This document shows positions 32,210 to 44,743 of a stretch of 64,000 nt of DNA, piece after piece. The translations under genes and the position numbers were made by a program. Every line of letters starts with the position of its first letter. The first letter of the stretch is position 1. Source of the stretch: Posidonia oceanica (lineage: Eukaryota; Streptophyta; Magnoliopsida; Alismatales; Posidoniaceae); assembly GCA_037176725.1 (NCBI GenBank), contig JAZBRS010000075.1:73224001-73288000 (forward strand), read 5' to 3'. The notes under the pieces are model-generated. The model searched no databases. It was not told where the DNA came from and saw nothing but the letters and a program-made list of their open reading frames with translations.

Positions 32210-35200
32210 GGGGGGCAAAAATTGAGAAAATAGCCAATTGCAACTTTCCATCTTAATTTAAATGCAAGTGGCTGCAAAGGAGGGGAAATAAAAGAACTAA
32301 ATCAAAGAATCCTATATCCAGCCACAAACCCCACCGTCACTCCCAAATTTATCCATCTCTTGCTCTCCTCCACCAACAATACAAATCCCATTTGTCTTAC
32401 CTGTGCCAACTGTTCTTCCTCTTTCACCAAATAATGCATGAAAATGCAGTCCTTTGGTATGTTATCATTTGATATGAAATACCTAGAGAACAAGGAGGAG
32501 GTGATAGACTATACAGGACTTATTTAATATCATCATGTAGTCGATCTTGATGTAGAAACGTTCATCATATGTATCCTTACAGTAACCACATTTGTTCCTA
32601 TGGAAGGAATCTCTCAAAACAAAAGTAAAAGAGCTAGAAGAGTTATTATGTGGTTGTGTATTGAAATCTTAGAATGATGTCTCTTTTATAACAAACTCCA
32701 TAACTGTATTATAATATCCTTTATACACCACTTAATATAATATGTCTCACAATTAGGCTAGTCCACTAATTAAGTTGGTTAAGTCACATAAGTTCAACAT
32801 TTGGACTTAGGTTCAACAATCTCCCACTTGACTTATCCAACTTACTTTATGTTAAACAAAACCTTATGTGAAGCAACCACTTTCCAATTGCTTAACAACG
32901 CATATTAACCTTCATTTAAAAATAACAACCTTCATAGATACCAGTTATAGCAGTAATACATTGTCAAGATGTATGTCCCTTCCATGTACTAAGATATCTA
33001 AGATTGAAGTTACAATTGAACACTTTATGTGACAATCAATATTTTATGAATAAACTTACAAATATCATGACAACAAAAGTAAAGTTTATTCTCTTTCATT
33101 TATCTAATGATAAAACAATAGTTCAATATTTAAACAAAATAAGAACTACTAAACAGAGATCATCAAATAAACGTGACATCACATAGTACATCAGTGTCTG
33201 AACTATCAAAGCAAAAGCTCAAAAGAACTAACTAAACCCATCTTTAGCACATATTCACTGTAGGTACCGGACAGAAGTGCCTTTATAAGAGGATCAACTA
33301 GCATTGAATCAGTTCTAATATGCTCAATAGACACCAAATGTCTCTAATTCTCTTCTTTACAATCAAGAACTTGATCTCCATATGCTTGCATGCACTAGAG
33401 CTCTTGTTGTTATTAGAGAATTTAACTGCCGCCTCATTATCACAATATATCTTTATGGGTTTCTCTATAGAGCTCATGATTCTTAAGCATGTGATAAAGT
33501 TATGTATTCAAATAGCTTGCGAAGATGTCATATGGCAAGCTACATACTCAGCCTCCATGGTAAAAGCAGCAACTGTCTTTTATTTGGTACTAGACCATGA
33601 GATAGTTCCTTCAATAAGTAAGAAAATATATCCAGAAGTGGATTTTCTAGTATCAATGCACAGAGCAAAATCTGAGTCAGAGAATACAATGACCTCTAGT
33701 TGATCTGATTGTCTGTATGTGAGCATGAGATCTTTAGTTCCTTGCAGATATCTTAAAACATTCTTTGCAGCTTGCCAATGTAAAAGCCCTGGATCACTTT
33801 GATATCTTCCCAGATACCTAGTGACAAAAGCTAGATCTGGTTGAGTACATGTTTGTGCATAGTTGATACATCTAACTAATGCATCATATGGTTTATCATT
33901 TATTGCAAGTCTTTCTGAATCCGATTGGGGTCCTTGCAATTTTCTTAGTTTATCACTCTTTACAATCGGTGCCTTACCAGGAGTACAATTTCCCATTAAA
34001 AACTTCTTTAACACACTTGATATGTAAGACTTCTGAGACAGCCCGAGTATGCCCAGAGACCTGTTACGGTGAATTTCTATTCCAATAACATAATGACTTC
34101 ACCCATGTCCTTCATATCAAAGTTGTTAGATAGAAAATCTTTAGTCTCCCTTAATAAACTAAGACTTGTACTTGCAAGCAGAATATCATCTACATACAAG
34201 ACAAGTAATATCCATTTGCTCCCACTTTCCTTCAGGTATATACATTGATCAACAATGTTTTCCTTAAACCCAAAGGACATGATAACTTCGTTAAATTTGA
34301 AGTACCATTGTCTGAAAGCTTGCTTGAGCCTATATATAGATTTCCTTAGCTTGCAAACCATATATTCCTTTCCTTTAACCTCAAAACCTTAAGACTGTTG
34401 CATGTACACTTCTTCCCCTAACTCGCCATTCAGGAAAGCTATTTTCACGTCCATCTGATGTAGCTCTAAATCAAAATGAGCTACTAATGCCATAATTATT
34501 CTTAATGAATCCTTTGAGGAAACTGGAGAATATTTTCATAATAATCAATGCCGTCCTTTCGTGTGAAATCCTTTGTCACTAGTTTGGCCTTATATCGTTT
34601 AATTAATCCTTTTGAATTCCTTTTGGTATTATAGATCAATTTACAACCAACTGGTTTCTTTTCCAAAGGCAACTGAACGAGTTCTCAAACTTGATTGCAA
34701 TCCATAGAGATAAACTTTTCTTTCATAGCTTGCAACAAACTGTCAGAGTTCACACAATTAATGGCTTGTGAAAACGTTATCGGATCGTCGATCCCTTGTC
34801 CCATGTCCTCACCAGATAAATATACCACATAATCTGAAGGAATGCCTGATTTCTTTTGTCTATTAGATCTTCTTAAATTGGCCTCTTGATGCTCATGTAA
34901 AACCTGAACATGTGGATCAATAATAGGCACTTCAACTGGTTATTCATGTGATTGTTCTTGAGTCGGTGTAATTACCTCCGAAGTATTGTTCATTAGAACA
35001 ATAAGTAGCAAATACGTCTCAAACTCTTGAGTAGGATAAACATTATTGTTCTCAGAAATCTGGTTGGGAACAATAACATATTCCTGAGATTCCTCAAAAA
35101 CATAATCTCTAAGGATACTCCCACTAACACAACCATCTTCTAAGAAGACAGCTCTATCAGTTTCAACTATTCTTGTGGTATGTGTTGGACAGTAAAATTT

Positions 35201-35965
35201 GTAGCCTCTTGACCTCTCTGGGTAACCAATGAGGTATCCATTGATTGTCCTTGAATCCAAAGATTTCTCATGTAGATTGTAAATTTTAGTTTCAGCTGGA
35301 CATCCCCAAATGTGCATGTAACCTAAACAAGGTTTCTTATTGGTACATAACTCATAAGGAGTTTTTTCTACGGATTTAGTAGGAACCCTGTTTAGAATAT
35401 GCACTGCTGTCTTTAAAACTTTATCCTACATTGAGATTGGTAAAGTCGAGTTATTCATCATAGCCCTAACCATTTCCTTAAGCATCCTGTTTCGTCTTTT
35501 AGCAACCCCATTAATGTTGGGTTTGCCTGACATTGTGTATTGAGGTACTATGCCATTTTCCTTAAGAAACTGCGCAAATGGTCCAACCATCTGTCCCATC
35601 TCAGTGTGCCTGCCATAGTACTCGCCACCTCTATCTGATCTGACTGTCCTGATATGTTTTCTCGATTGTTTCTCTACCTCCAATTTGAAGTCCTTAAAAA
35701 CATGAGGGACTTCAGATTTTTCGTGAATGAGGTAAAGATACATATATCTAGAATAGTCATCAATAAAAGTAATAAAGTATTTTTGGCCTATAAAACATGG
35801 GCTAAAGGGTCCATAAATATCAATATGAATCAAATCTAAAGTAGCTTGACATTTTGTGGCATGTTTCCTGTACGTGTTGGTTGTTTTGGACTTTATGCAA
35901 TCAACACAAATTTCAAAATCAGTGAAGTCTAATGATTCCAAAAGACCATCTTTCCACCTTCTTTT
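32210..35965. repeat. Array unit 2
   Basis: It differs from unit 1 by G at 35723 (A in units 1 and 4), a change shared with unit 3. No other difference was noticed. Confidence 0.92.
32819..35965 (-). pseudogene. copia-array pol, unit 2
   Basis: Same broken integrase-RT-RNase H blocks as unit 1, shifted by 3756: integrase 36007-35426, linker 35404-34685, RT 34361-34077, RNase H 34014-33580. The same stops and frameshifts are present, so the decay came before the amplification. Confidence 0.86.
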
Positions 35966-38900
35966 GGGGGGCAAAAATTGAGAAAATAGCCAATTGCAAC
36001 TTTCCATCTTAATTTAAATGCAAGTGGCTGCAAAGGAGGGGAAATAAAAGAACTAAATCAAAGAATCCTATATCCAGCCACAAACCCCACCGTCACTCCC
36101 AAATTTATCCATCTCTTGCTCTCCTCCACCAACAATACAAATCCCATTTGTCTTACCTGTGCCAACTGTTCTTCCTCTTTCACCAAATAATGCATGAAAA
36201 TGCAGTCCTTTGGTATGTTATCATTTGATATGAAATACCTAGAGAACAAGGAGGAGGTGATAGACTATACAGGACTTATTTAATATCATCATGTAGTCGA
36301 TCTTGATGTAGAAACGTTCATCATATGTATCCTTACAGTAACCACATTTGTTCCTATGGAAGGAATCTCTCAAAACAAAAGTAAAAGAGCTAGAAGAGTT
36401 ATTATGTGGTTGTGTATTGAAATCTTAGAATGATGTCTCTTTTATAACAAACTCCATAACTGTATTATAATATCCTTTATACACCACTTAATATAATATG
36501 TCTCACAATTAGGCTAGTCCACTAATTAAGTTGGTTAAGTCACATAAGTTCAACATTTGGACTTAGGTTCAACAATCTCCCACTTGACTTATCCAACTTA
36601 CTTTATGTTAAACAAAACCTTATGTGAAGCAACCACTTTCCAATTGCTTAACAACGCATATTAACCTTCATTTAAAAATAACAACCTTCATAGATACCAG
36701 TTATAGCAGTAATACATTGTCAAGATGTATGTCCCTTCCATGTACTAAGATATCTAAGATTGAAGTTACAATTGAACACTTTATGTGACAATCAATATTT
36801 TATGAATAAACTTACAAATATCATGACAACAAAAGTAAAGTTTATTCTCTTTCATTTATCTAATGATAAAACAATAGTTCAATATTTAAACAAAATAAGA
36901 ACTACTAAACAGAGATCATCAAATAAACGTGACATCACATAGTACATCAGTGTCTGAACTATCAAAGCAAAAGCTCAAAAGAACTAACTAAACCCATCTT
37001 TAGCACATATTCACTGTAGGTACCGGACAGAAGTGCCTTTATAAGAGGATCAACTAGCATTGAATCAGTTCTAATATGCTCAATAGACACCAAATGTCTC
37101 TAATTCTCTTCTTTACAATCAAGAACTTGATCTCCATATGCTTGCATGCACTAGAGCTCTTGTTGTTATTAGAGAATTTAACTGCCGCCTCATTATCACA
37201 ATATATCTTTATGGGTTTCTCTATAGAGCTCATGATTCTTAAGCATGTGATAAAGTTATGTATTCAAATAGCTTGCGAAGATGTCATATGGCAAGCTACA
37301 TACTCAGCCTCCATGGTAAAAGCAGCAACTGTCTTTTATTTGGTACTAGACCATGAGATAGTTCCTTCAATAAGTAAGAAAATATATCCAGAAGTGGATT
37401 TTCTAGTATCAATGCACAGAGCAAAATCTGAGTCAGAGAATACAATGACCTCTAGTTGATCTGATTGTCTGTATGTGAGCATGAGATCTTTAGTTCCTTG
37501 CAGATATCTTAAAACATTCTTTGCAGCTTGCCAATGTAAAAGCCCTGGATCACTTTGATATCTTCCCAGATACCTAGTGACAAAAGCTAGATCTGGTTGA
37601 GTACATGTTTGTGCATAGTTGATACATCTAACTAATGCATCATATGGTTTATCATTTATTGCAAGTCTTTCTGAATCCGATTGGGGTCCTTGCAATTTTC
37701 TTAGTTTATCACTCTTTACAATCGGTGCCTTACCAGGAGTACAATTTCCCATTAAAAACTTCTTTAACACACTTGATATGTAAGACTTCTGAGACAGCCC
37801 GAGTATGCCCAGAGACCTGTTACGGTGAATTTCTATTCCAATAACATAATGACTTCACCCATGTCCTTCATATCAAAGTTGTTAGATAGAAAATCTTTAG
37901 TCTCCCTTAATAAACTAAGACTTGTACTTGCAAGCAGAATATCATCTACATACAAGACAAGTAATATCCATTTGCTCCCACTTTCCTTCAGGTATATACA
38001 TTGATCAACAATGTTTTCCTTAAACCCAAAGGACATGATAACTTCGTTAAATTTGAAGTACCATTGTCTGAAAGCTTGCTTGAGCCTATATATAGATTTC
38101 CTTAGCTTGCAAACCATATATTCCTTTCCTTTAACCTCAAAACCTTAAGACTGTTGCATGTACACTTCTTCCCCTAACTCGCCATTCAGGAAAGCTATTT
38201 TCACGTCCATCTGATGTAGCTCTAAATCAAAATGAGCTACTAATGCCATAATTATTCTTAATGAATCCTTTGAGGAAACTGGAGAATATTTTCATAATAA
38301 TCAATGCCGTCCTTTCGTGTGAAATCCTTTGTCACTAGTTTGGCCTTATATCGTTTAATTAATCCTTTTGAATTCCTTTTGGTATTATAGATCAATTTAC
38401 AACCAACTGGTTTCTTTTCCAAAGGCAACTGAACGAGTTCTCAAACTTGATTGCAATCCATAGAGATAAACTTTTCTTTCATAGCTTGCAACAAACTGTT
38501 AGAGTTCACACAATTAATGGCTTGTGAAAACGTTATCGGATCGTCGATCCCTTGTCCCATGTCCTCACCAGATAAATATACCACATAATCTGAAGGAATG
38601 CCTGATTTCTTTTGTCTATTAGATCTTCTTAAATTGGCCTCTTGATGCTCATGTAAAACCTGAACATGTGGATCAATAATAGGCACTTCAACTGGTTATT
38701 CATGTGATTGTTCTTGAGTCGGTGTAATTACCTCCGAAGTATTGTTCATTAGAACAATAAGTAGCAAATACGTCTCAAACTCTTGAGTAGGATAAACATT
38801 ATTGTTCTCAGAAATCTGGTTGGGAACAATAACATATTCCTGAGATTCCTCAAAAACATAATCTCTAAGGATACTCCCACTAACACAACCATCTTCTAAG

Positions 38901-39721
38901 AAGACAGCTCTATCAGTTTCAACTATTCTTGTGGTATGTGTTGGACAGTAAAATTTGTAGCCTCTTGACCTCTCTGGGTAACCAATGAGGTATCCATTGA
39001 TTGTCCTTGAATCCAAAGATTTCTCATGTAGATTGTAAATTTTAGTTTCAGCTGGACATCCCCAAATGTGCATGTAACCTAAACAAGGTTTCTTATTGGT
39101 ACATAACTCATAAGGAGTTTTTTCTACGGATTTAGTAGGAACCCTGTTTAGAATATGCACTGCTGTCTTTAAAACTTTATCCTACATTGAGATTGGTAAA
39201 GTCGAGTTATTCATCATAGCCCTAACCATTTCCTTAAGCATCCTGTTTCGTCTTTTAGCAACCCCATTAATGTTGGGTTTGCCTGACATTGTGTATTGAG
39301 GTACTATGCCATTTTCCTTAAGAAACTGCGCAAATGGTCCAACCATCTGTCCCATCTCAGTGTGCCTGCCATAGTACTCGCCACCTCTATCTGATCTGAC
39401 TGTCCTGATATGTTTTCTCGATTGTTTCTCTACCTCCAATTTGAAGTCCTTAAAAACATGAGGGACTTCAGATTTTTCGTGAATGAGGTAAAGATACATA
39501 TATCTAGAATAGTCATCAATAAAAGTAATAAAGTATTTTTGGCCTATAAAACATGGGCTAAAGGGTCCATAAATATCAATATGAATCAAATCTAAAGTAG
39601 CTTGACATTTTGTGGCATGTTTCCTGTACGTGTTGGTTGTTTTGGACTTTATGCAATCAACACAAATTTCAAAATCAGTGAAGTCTAATGATTCCAAAAG
39701 ACCATCTTTCCACCTTCTTTT
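35966..39721. repeat. Array unit 3
   Basis: It shares G at 39479 with unit 2 and has a private T at 38500 (C elsewhere), which changes Asp to Asn in the minus-strand linker frame. Confidence 0.92.
36575..39721 (-). pseudogene. copia-array pol, unit 3
   Basis: Integrase 39763-39182, linker 39160-38441 (NSNSLL where the other units have NSDSLL), RT 38117-37833, RNase H 37770-37336. The lesions are the same as in unit 1. Confidence 0.86.
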
Positions 39722-42700
39722 GGGGGGCAAAAATTGAGAAAATAGCCAATTGCAACTTTCCATCTTAATTTAAATGCAAGTGGCTGCAAAGGAGGGGAAA
39801 TAAAAGAACTAAATCAAAGAATCCTATATCCAGCCACAAACCCCACCGTCACTCCCAAATTTATCCATCTCTTGCTCTCCTCCACCAACAATACAAATCC
39901 CATTTGTCTTACCTGTGCCAACTGTTCTTCCTCTTTCACCAAATAATGCATGAAAATGCAGTCCTTTGGTATGTTATCATTTGATATGAAATACCTAGAG
40001 AACAAGGAGGAGGTGATAGACTATACAGGACTTATTTAATATCATCATGTAGTCGATCTTGATGTAGAAACGTTCATCATATGTATCCTTACAGTAACCA
40101 CATTTGTTCCTATGGAAGGAATCTCTCAAAACAAAAGTAAAAGAGCTAGAAGAGTTATTATGTGGTTGTGTATTGAAATCTTAGAATGATGTCTCTTTTA
40201 TAACAAACTCCATAACTGTATTATAATATCCTTTATACACCACTTAATATAATATGTCTCACAATTAGGCTAGTCCACTAATTAAGTTGGTTAAGTCACA
40301 TAAGTTCAACATTTGGACTTAGGTTCAACAATCTCCCACTTGACTTATCCAACTTACTTTATGTTAAACAAAACCTTATGTGAAGCAACCACTTTCCAAT
40401 TGCTTAACAACGCATATTAACCTTCATTTAAAAATAACAACCTTCATAGATACCAGTTATAGCAGTAATACATTGTCAAGATGTATGTCCCTTCCATGTA
40501 CTAAGATATCTAAGATTGAAGTTACAATTGAACACTTTATGTGACAATCAATATTTTATGAATAAACTTACAAATATCATGACAACAAAAGTAAAGTTTA
40601 TTCTCTTTCATTTATCTAATGATAAAACAATAGTTCAATATTTAAACAAAATAAGAACTACTAAACAGAGATCATCAAATAAACGTGACATCACATAGTA
40701 CATCAGTGTCTGAACTATCAAAGCAAAAGCTCAAAAGAACTAACTAAACCCATCTTTAGCACATATTCACTGTAGGTACCGGACAGAAGTGCCTTTATAA
40801 GAGGATCAACTAGCATTGAATCAGTTCTAATATGCTCAATAGACACCAAATGTCTCTAATTCTCTTCTTTACAATCAAGAACTTGATCTCCATATGCTTG
40901 CATGCACTAGAGCTCTTGTTGTTATTAGAGAATTTAACTGCCGCCTCATTATCACAATATATCTTTATGGGTTTCTCTATAGAGCTCATGATTCTTAAGC
41001 ATGTGATAAAGTTATGTATTCAAATAGCTTGCGAAGATGTCATATGGCAAGCTACATACTCAGCCTCCATGGTAAAAGCAGCAACTGTCTTTTATTTGGT
41101 ACTAGACCATGAGATAGTTCCTTCAATAAGTAAGAAAATATATCCAGAAGTGGATTTTCTAGTATCAATGCACAGAGCAAAATCTGAGTCAGAGAATACA
41201 ATGACCTCTAGTTGATCTGATTGTCTGTATGTGAGCATGAGATCTTTAGTTCCTTGCAGATATCTTAAAACATTCTTTGCAGCTTGCCAATGTAAAAGCC
41301 CTGGATCACTTTGATATCTTCCCAGATACCTAGTGACAAAAGCTAGATCTGGTTGAGTACATGTTTGTGCATAGTTGATACATCTAACTAATGCATCATA
41401 TGGTTTATCATTTATTGCAAGTCTTTCTGAATCCGATTGGGGTCCTTGCAATTTTCTTAGTTTATCACTCTTTACAATCGGTGCCTTACCAGGAGTACAA
41501 TTTCCCATTAAAAACTTCTTTAACACACTTGATATGTAAGACTTCTGAGACAGCCCGAGTATGCCCAGAGACCTGTTACGGTGAATTTCTATTCCAATAA
41601 CATAATGACTTCACCCATGTCCTTCATATCAAAGTTGTTAGATAGAAAATCTTTAGTCTCCCTTAATAAACTAAGACTTGTACTTGCAAGCAGAATATCA
41701 TCTACATACAAGACAAGTAATATCCATTTGCTCCCACTTTCCTTCAGGTATATACATTGATCAACAATGTTTTCCTTAAACCCAAAGGACATGATAACTT
41801 CGTTAAATTTGAAGTACCATTGTCTGAAAGCTTGCTTGAGCCTATATATAGATTTCCTTAGCTTGCAAACCATATATTCCTTTCCTTTAACCTCAAAACC
41901 TTAAGACTGTTGCATGTACACTTCTTCCCCTAACTCGCCATTCAGGAAAGCTATTTTCACATCCATCTGATGTAGCTCTAAATCAAAATGAGCTACTAAT
42001 GCCATAATTATTCTTAATGAATCCTTTGAGGAAACTGGAGAATATTTTCATAATAATCAATGCCGTCCTTTCGTGTGAAATCCTTTGTCACTAGTTTGGC
42101 CTTATATCGTTTAATTAATCCTTTTGAATTCCTTTTGGTATTATAGATCAATTTACAACCAACTGGTTTCTTTTCCAAAGGCAACTGAACGAGTTCTCAA
42201 ACTTGATTGCAATCCATAGAGATAAACTTTTCTTTCATAGCTTGCAACAAACTGTCAGAGTTCACACAATTAATGGCTTGTGAAAACGTTATCGGATCGT
42301 CGATCCCTTGTCCCATGTCCTCACCAGATAAATATACCACATAATCTGAAGGAATGCCTGATTTCTTTTGTCTATTAGATCTTCTTAAATTGGCCTCTTG
42401 ATGCTCATGTAAAACCTGAACATGTGGATCAATAATAGGCACTTCAACTGGTTATTCATGTGATTGTTCTTGAGTCGGTGTAATTACCTCCGAAGTATTG
42501 TTCATTAGAACAATAAGTAGCAAATACGTCTCAAACTCTTGAGTAGGATAAACATTATTGTTCTCAGAAATCTGGTTGGGAACAATAACATATTCCTGAG
42601 ATTCCTCAAAAACATAATCTCTAAGGATACTCCCACTAACACAACCATCTTCTAAGAAGACAGCTCTATCAGTTTCAACTATTCTTGTGGTATGTGTTGG

Positions 42701-43477
42701 ACAGTAAAATTTGTAGCCTCTTGACCTCTCTGGGTAACCAATGAGGTATCCATTGATTGTCCTTGAATCCAAAGATTTCTCATGTAGATTGTAAATTTTA
42801 GTTTCAACTGGACATCCCCAAATGTGCATGTAACCTAAACAAGGTTTCTTATTGGTACATAACTCATAAGGAGTTTTTTCTACGGATTTAGTAGGAACCC
42901 TGTTTAGAATATGCACTGCTGTCTTTAAAACTTTATCCTACATTGAGATTGGTAAAGTCGAGTTATTCATCATAGCCCTAACCATTTCCTTAAGCATCCT
43001 GTTTCGTCTTTTAGCAACCCCATTAATGTTGGGTTTGCCTGACATTGTGTATTGAGGTACTATGCCATTTTCCTTAAGAAACTGCGCAAATGGTCCAACC
43101 ATCTGTCCCATCTCAGTGTGCCTGCCATAGTACTCGCCACCTCTATCTGATCTGACTGTCCTGATATGTTTTCTCGATTGTTTCTCTACCTCCAATTTGA
43201 AGTCCTTAAAAACATGAGGGACTTCAGATTTTTCATGAATGAGGTAAAGATACATATATCTAGAATAGTCATCAATAAAAGTAATAAAGTATTTTTGACC
43301 TATAAAACATGGGCTAAAGGGTCCATAAATATCAATATGAATCAAATCTAAAGTAGCTTGACATTTTGTGGCATGTTTCCTGTACGTGTTGGTTGTTTTG
43401 GACTTTATGCAATCAACACAAATTTCAAAATCAGTGAAGTCTAATGATTCCAAAAGACCATCTTTCCACCTTCTTTT
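39722..43477. repeat. Array unit 4
   Basis: It has A at 43235, like unit 1, and private A at 41961, 42807 and 43298 where the others have G. It is the most diverged unit and the one still joined to more of the copia element. Confidence 0.92.
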
Positions 43478-43697
43478 GGGATATATGTCCCAATTGTCTA
43501 TGCCACAAAATACTTTAAGTGCCATTTACCCTGTTCCTTTTATTACTACATACTAGAGATACCGTAAATTCAGAACTAGAAGAGACATTTAATTTAAATA
43601 ATCCATCAATAACAGTTGTAGCAATGGGAATATTTCTCTTTATTAAAGACATTTTGGAAGCATTAAATAAAGTGCTATAATTGTCTTTAACTAACTT
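40331..43697 (-). pseudogene. copia-array pol, unit 4, extending to GAG-pre-integrase
   Basis: The same domains as unit 1 (integrase from 43440, RT 41873-41589, RNase H 41526-41092). Here the reading continues past the unit border: on the minus strand 43697-43478 gives NSTLF-like protease-integrase linker sequence and then ILWHRQLGHISQKKV, the conserved GAG-pre-integrase motif, interrupted by one TAA. So unit 4 is the original right side and the unit border cuts through GAG-pre-integrase. The copia element is itself cut at 43697 by the CACTA end. One residue differs from the other units (GCPVETK for GCPAETK, from A at 42807). Confidence 0.85.
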
Positions 43698-44112
43698 TCA
43701 CTATAAGAAAACTGGACTTTAGCCACGGCCAAATTCCGTGGCTAATACTAAAAAAGCCGTGGTTAATTAAATTTAGCCACAACTTTTAACCGTGGCGGTG
43801 CCTGTGGCTAAAATCACCGTATCTAAATTTTAGCCACCGCTCAGGCTGACCGTGGCTAATTTAGCCACGGTCTTCATCCGTAGCTAATCCGTGGTAACGA
43901 AGGTATTCTTGTCGCATCAAAATCTGTGGCCATGCTGTGGCTAATTTAGCAACGGTATTTTTCCATGGCTAATTTAACCACAATATTTTTCCATAGCTAT
44001 TCTGTGACTCTTTAATCTATTTTTTTTCATAAATTTCGTGGCTAACATTGTAGCCAAAGTCGTGGCAAAAATTAGTCATCACTATAGCATGCAATAATGC
44101 CGTGGCTAAGAC
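43698..44112. mobile_element. CACTA-type transposon end with subterminal GCCACGG repeats
   Basis: CACTATAAGAAAACTGGACT is a CACTA-superfamily terminal sequence (typical form CACTACAAGAAAA). It is followed by many direct and inverted copies of (T)AGCCACGG/CCGTGGCTA over about 400 bp, the subterminal repeat layout used for transposase binding in En/Spm elements. The matching opposite terminus (TTATAGTG or similar) was not found before the copia-3 LTR at 46002, so the element extends further, is truncated, or is split by the later insertions. Its left neighbour is the copia fragment ending at 43697, so it inserted into that element. Confidence 0.72.
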
Positions 44113-44336
44113 TGTGGCTGATATTTTGGTACAATTTCAGTATATAATATAATTTATTTTCTTTTTTTACCTGTATTATAATATATAAAGCAAACTAAAT
44201 TGTTTTCAAAATAAAGATCATATACTAATTTAACAACAAACTTCAAATTTACCAAGAGTAACAAGGCAACAACCAAAAGTTTATATAATTACAAACAATT
44301 ACATAATCGAGAACAAGGCAACAACCAAAAGTTTAC

Positions 44337-44743
44337 CTCGATATCTAGTTTCAATTGCTCAGAAAATTTAGTTTTCCCATTTTTAGTTCCACGATCAAGT
44401 ACATTGGACGAGAGAGTATCGAAAAAGTCATATTTGGCATAAATAGGCAGAATAGCAGCAGTTAGCACTTTCCCATAGTAACAAATAAAACTAATAAAAG
44501 TAACACATGCTTATACAGGGATGGATTAATTTTGAAAGATGTGTGCACCTTGGTTTCAGTCTTTGAAGTTCCTACATTTTCTTCTTGTACGTCACAATCA
44601 TAATCATAATTCTCATGGAATTCCCCTTCTCTGTCCCTTGATTGGACCTTGCTTTTACCCAGATGGAGCCTCATCCTTTTTAAACTTCGCATTCATCGCC
44701 ATGAAATCAAATCTTCTGTGAACATGGTTACAGGACGTGAATA
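44337..44743 (-). pseudogene. DCP5/LSM14-like decapping protein fragment, two exons
   Basis: Exon A (44743-44549) follows TTATTGCAG. It holds, across small frameshifts, MFTE, FDFMAMNAKFKKDE (the FDF motif, DFDFEAMNEKFKKDE-like in plant DCP5), then an acidic stretch ENVGTSKTETK ending before GTGCAC. Exon B (44467-44337) reads LPIYAKYDFFDTLSSNVLDR then GTKNGKTKFSEQLKLDIE before GTAAAC. This matches the FFD box and the RTKFSEQ.K.D(T)E(TFG) segment of plant DCP5. The family scaffolds mRNA decapping in P-bodies. Neither the LSM domain nor the RGG tail is found. Two frameshifts and the truncation make it a pseudogene. Just past exon B, a 23-bp direct repeat (44261-44283, 44313-44335) borders the donor. 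It lies next to, and perhaps inside, the CACTA element. Confidence 0.7.

Larger units (their letters stand above)
28454..43477. repeat. Tandem array: four head-to-tail 3756-bp units
   Basis: The same sequence recurs at exactly 3756-bp steps (for example the AAAAATTGAG block at 28461, 32217, 35973, 39729). Four units fill 15024 bp. Each junction joins CTTCTTTTG to GGGGGCAAAAATTG. The left border (GGTGGGGGGC) and right border (CTTTTGGGATATATG) share TGGG, so the unit was joined at 3-5 bases of microhomology. Each unit holds flanking DNA, a copia 3' LTR, and minus-strand RNase H, RT and integrase. By eye I found only five variable positions between units. The junction is not LTR-to-LTR. Confidence 0.95.

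Noticed and set aside
28454..43477. Tandem copia formed by LTR-LTR recombination or circular integration of a full element
   Set aside because: The units lack the 5' LTR, gag and protease, and the junction is at GAG-pre-integrase against flanking DNA, not LTR to LTR.
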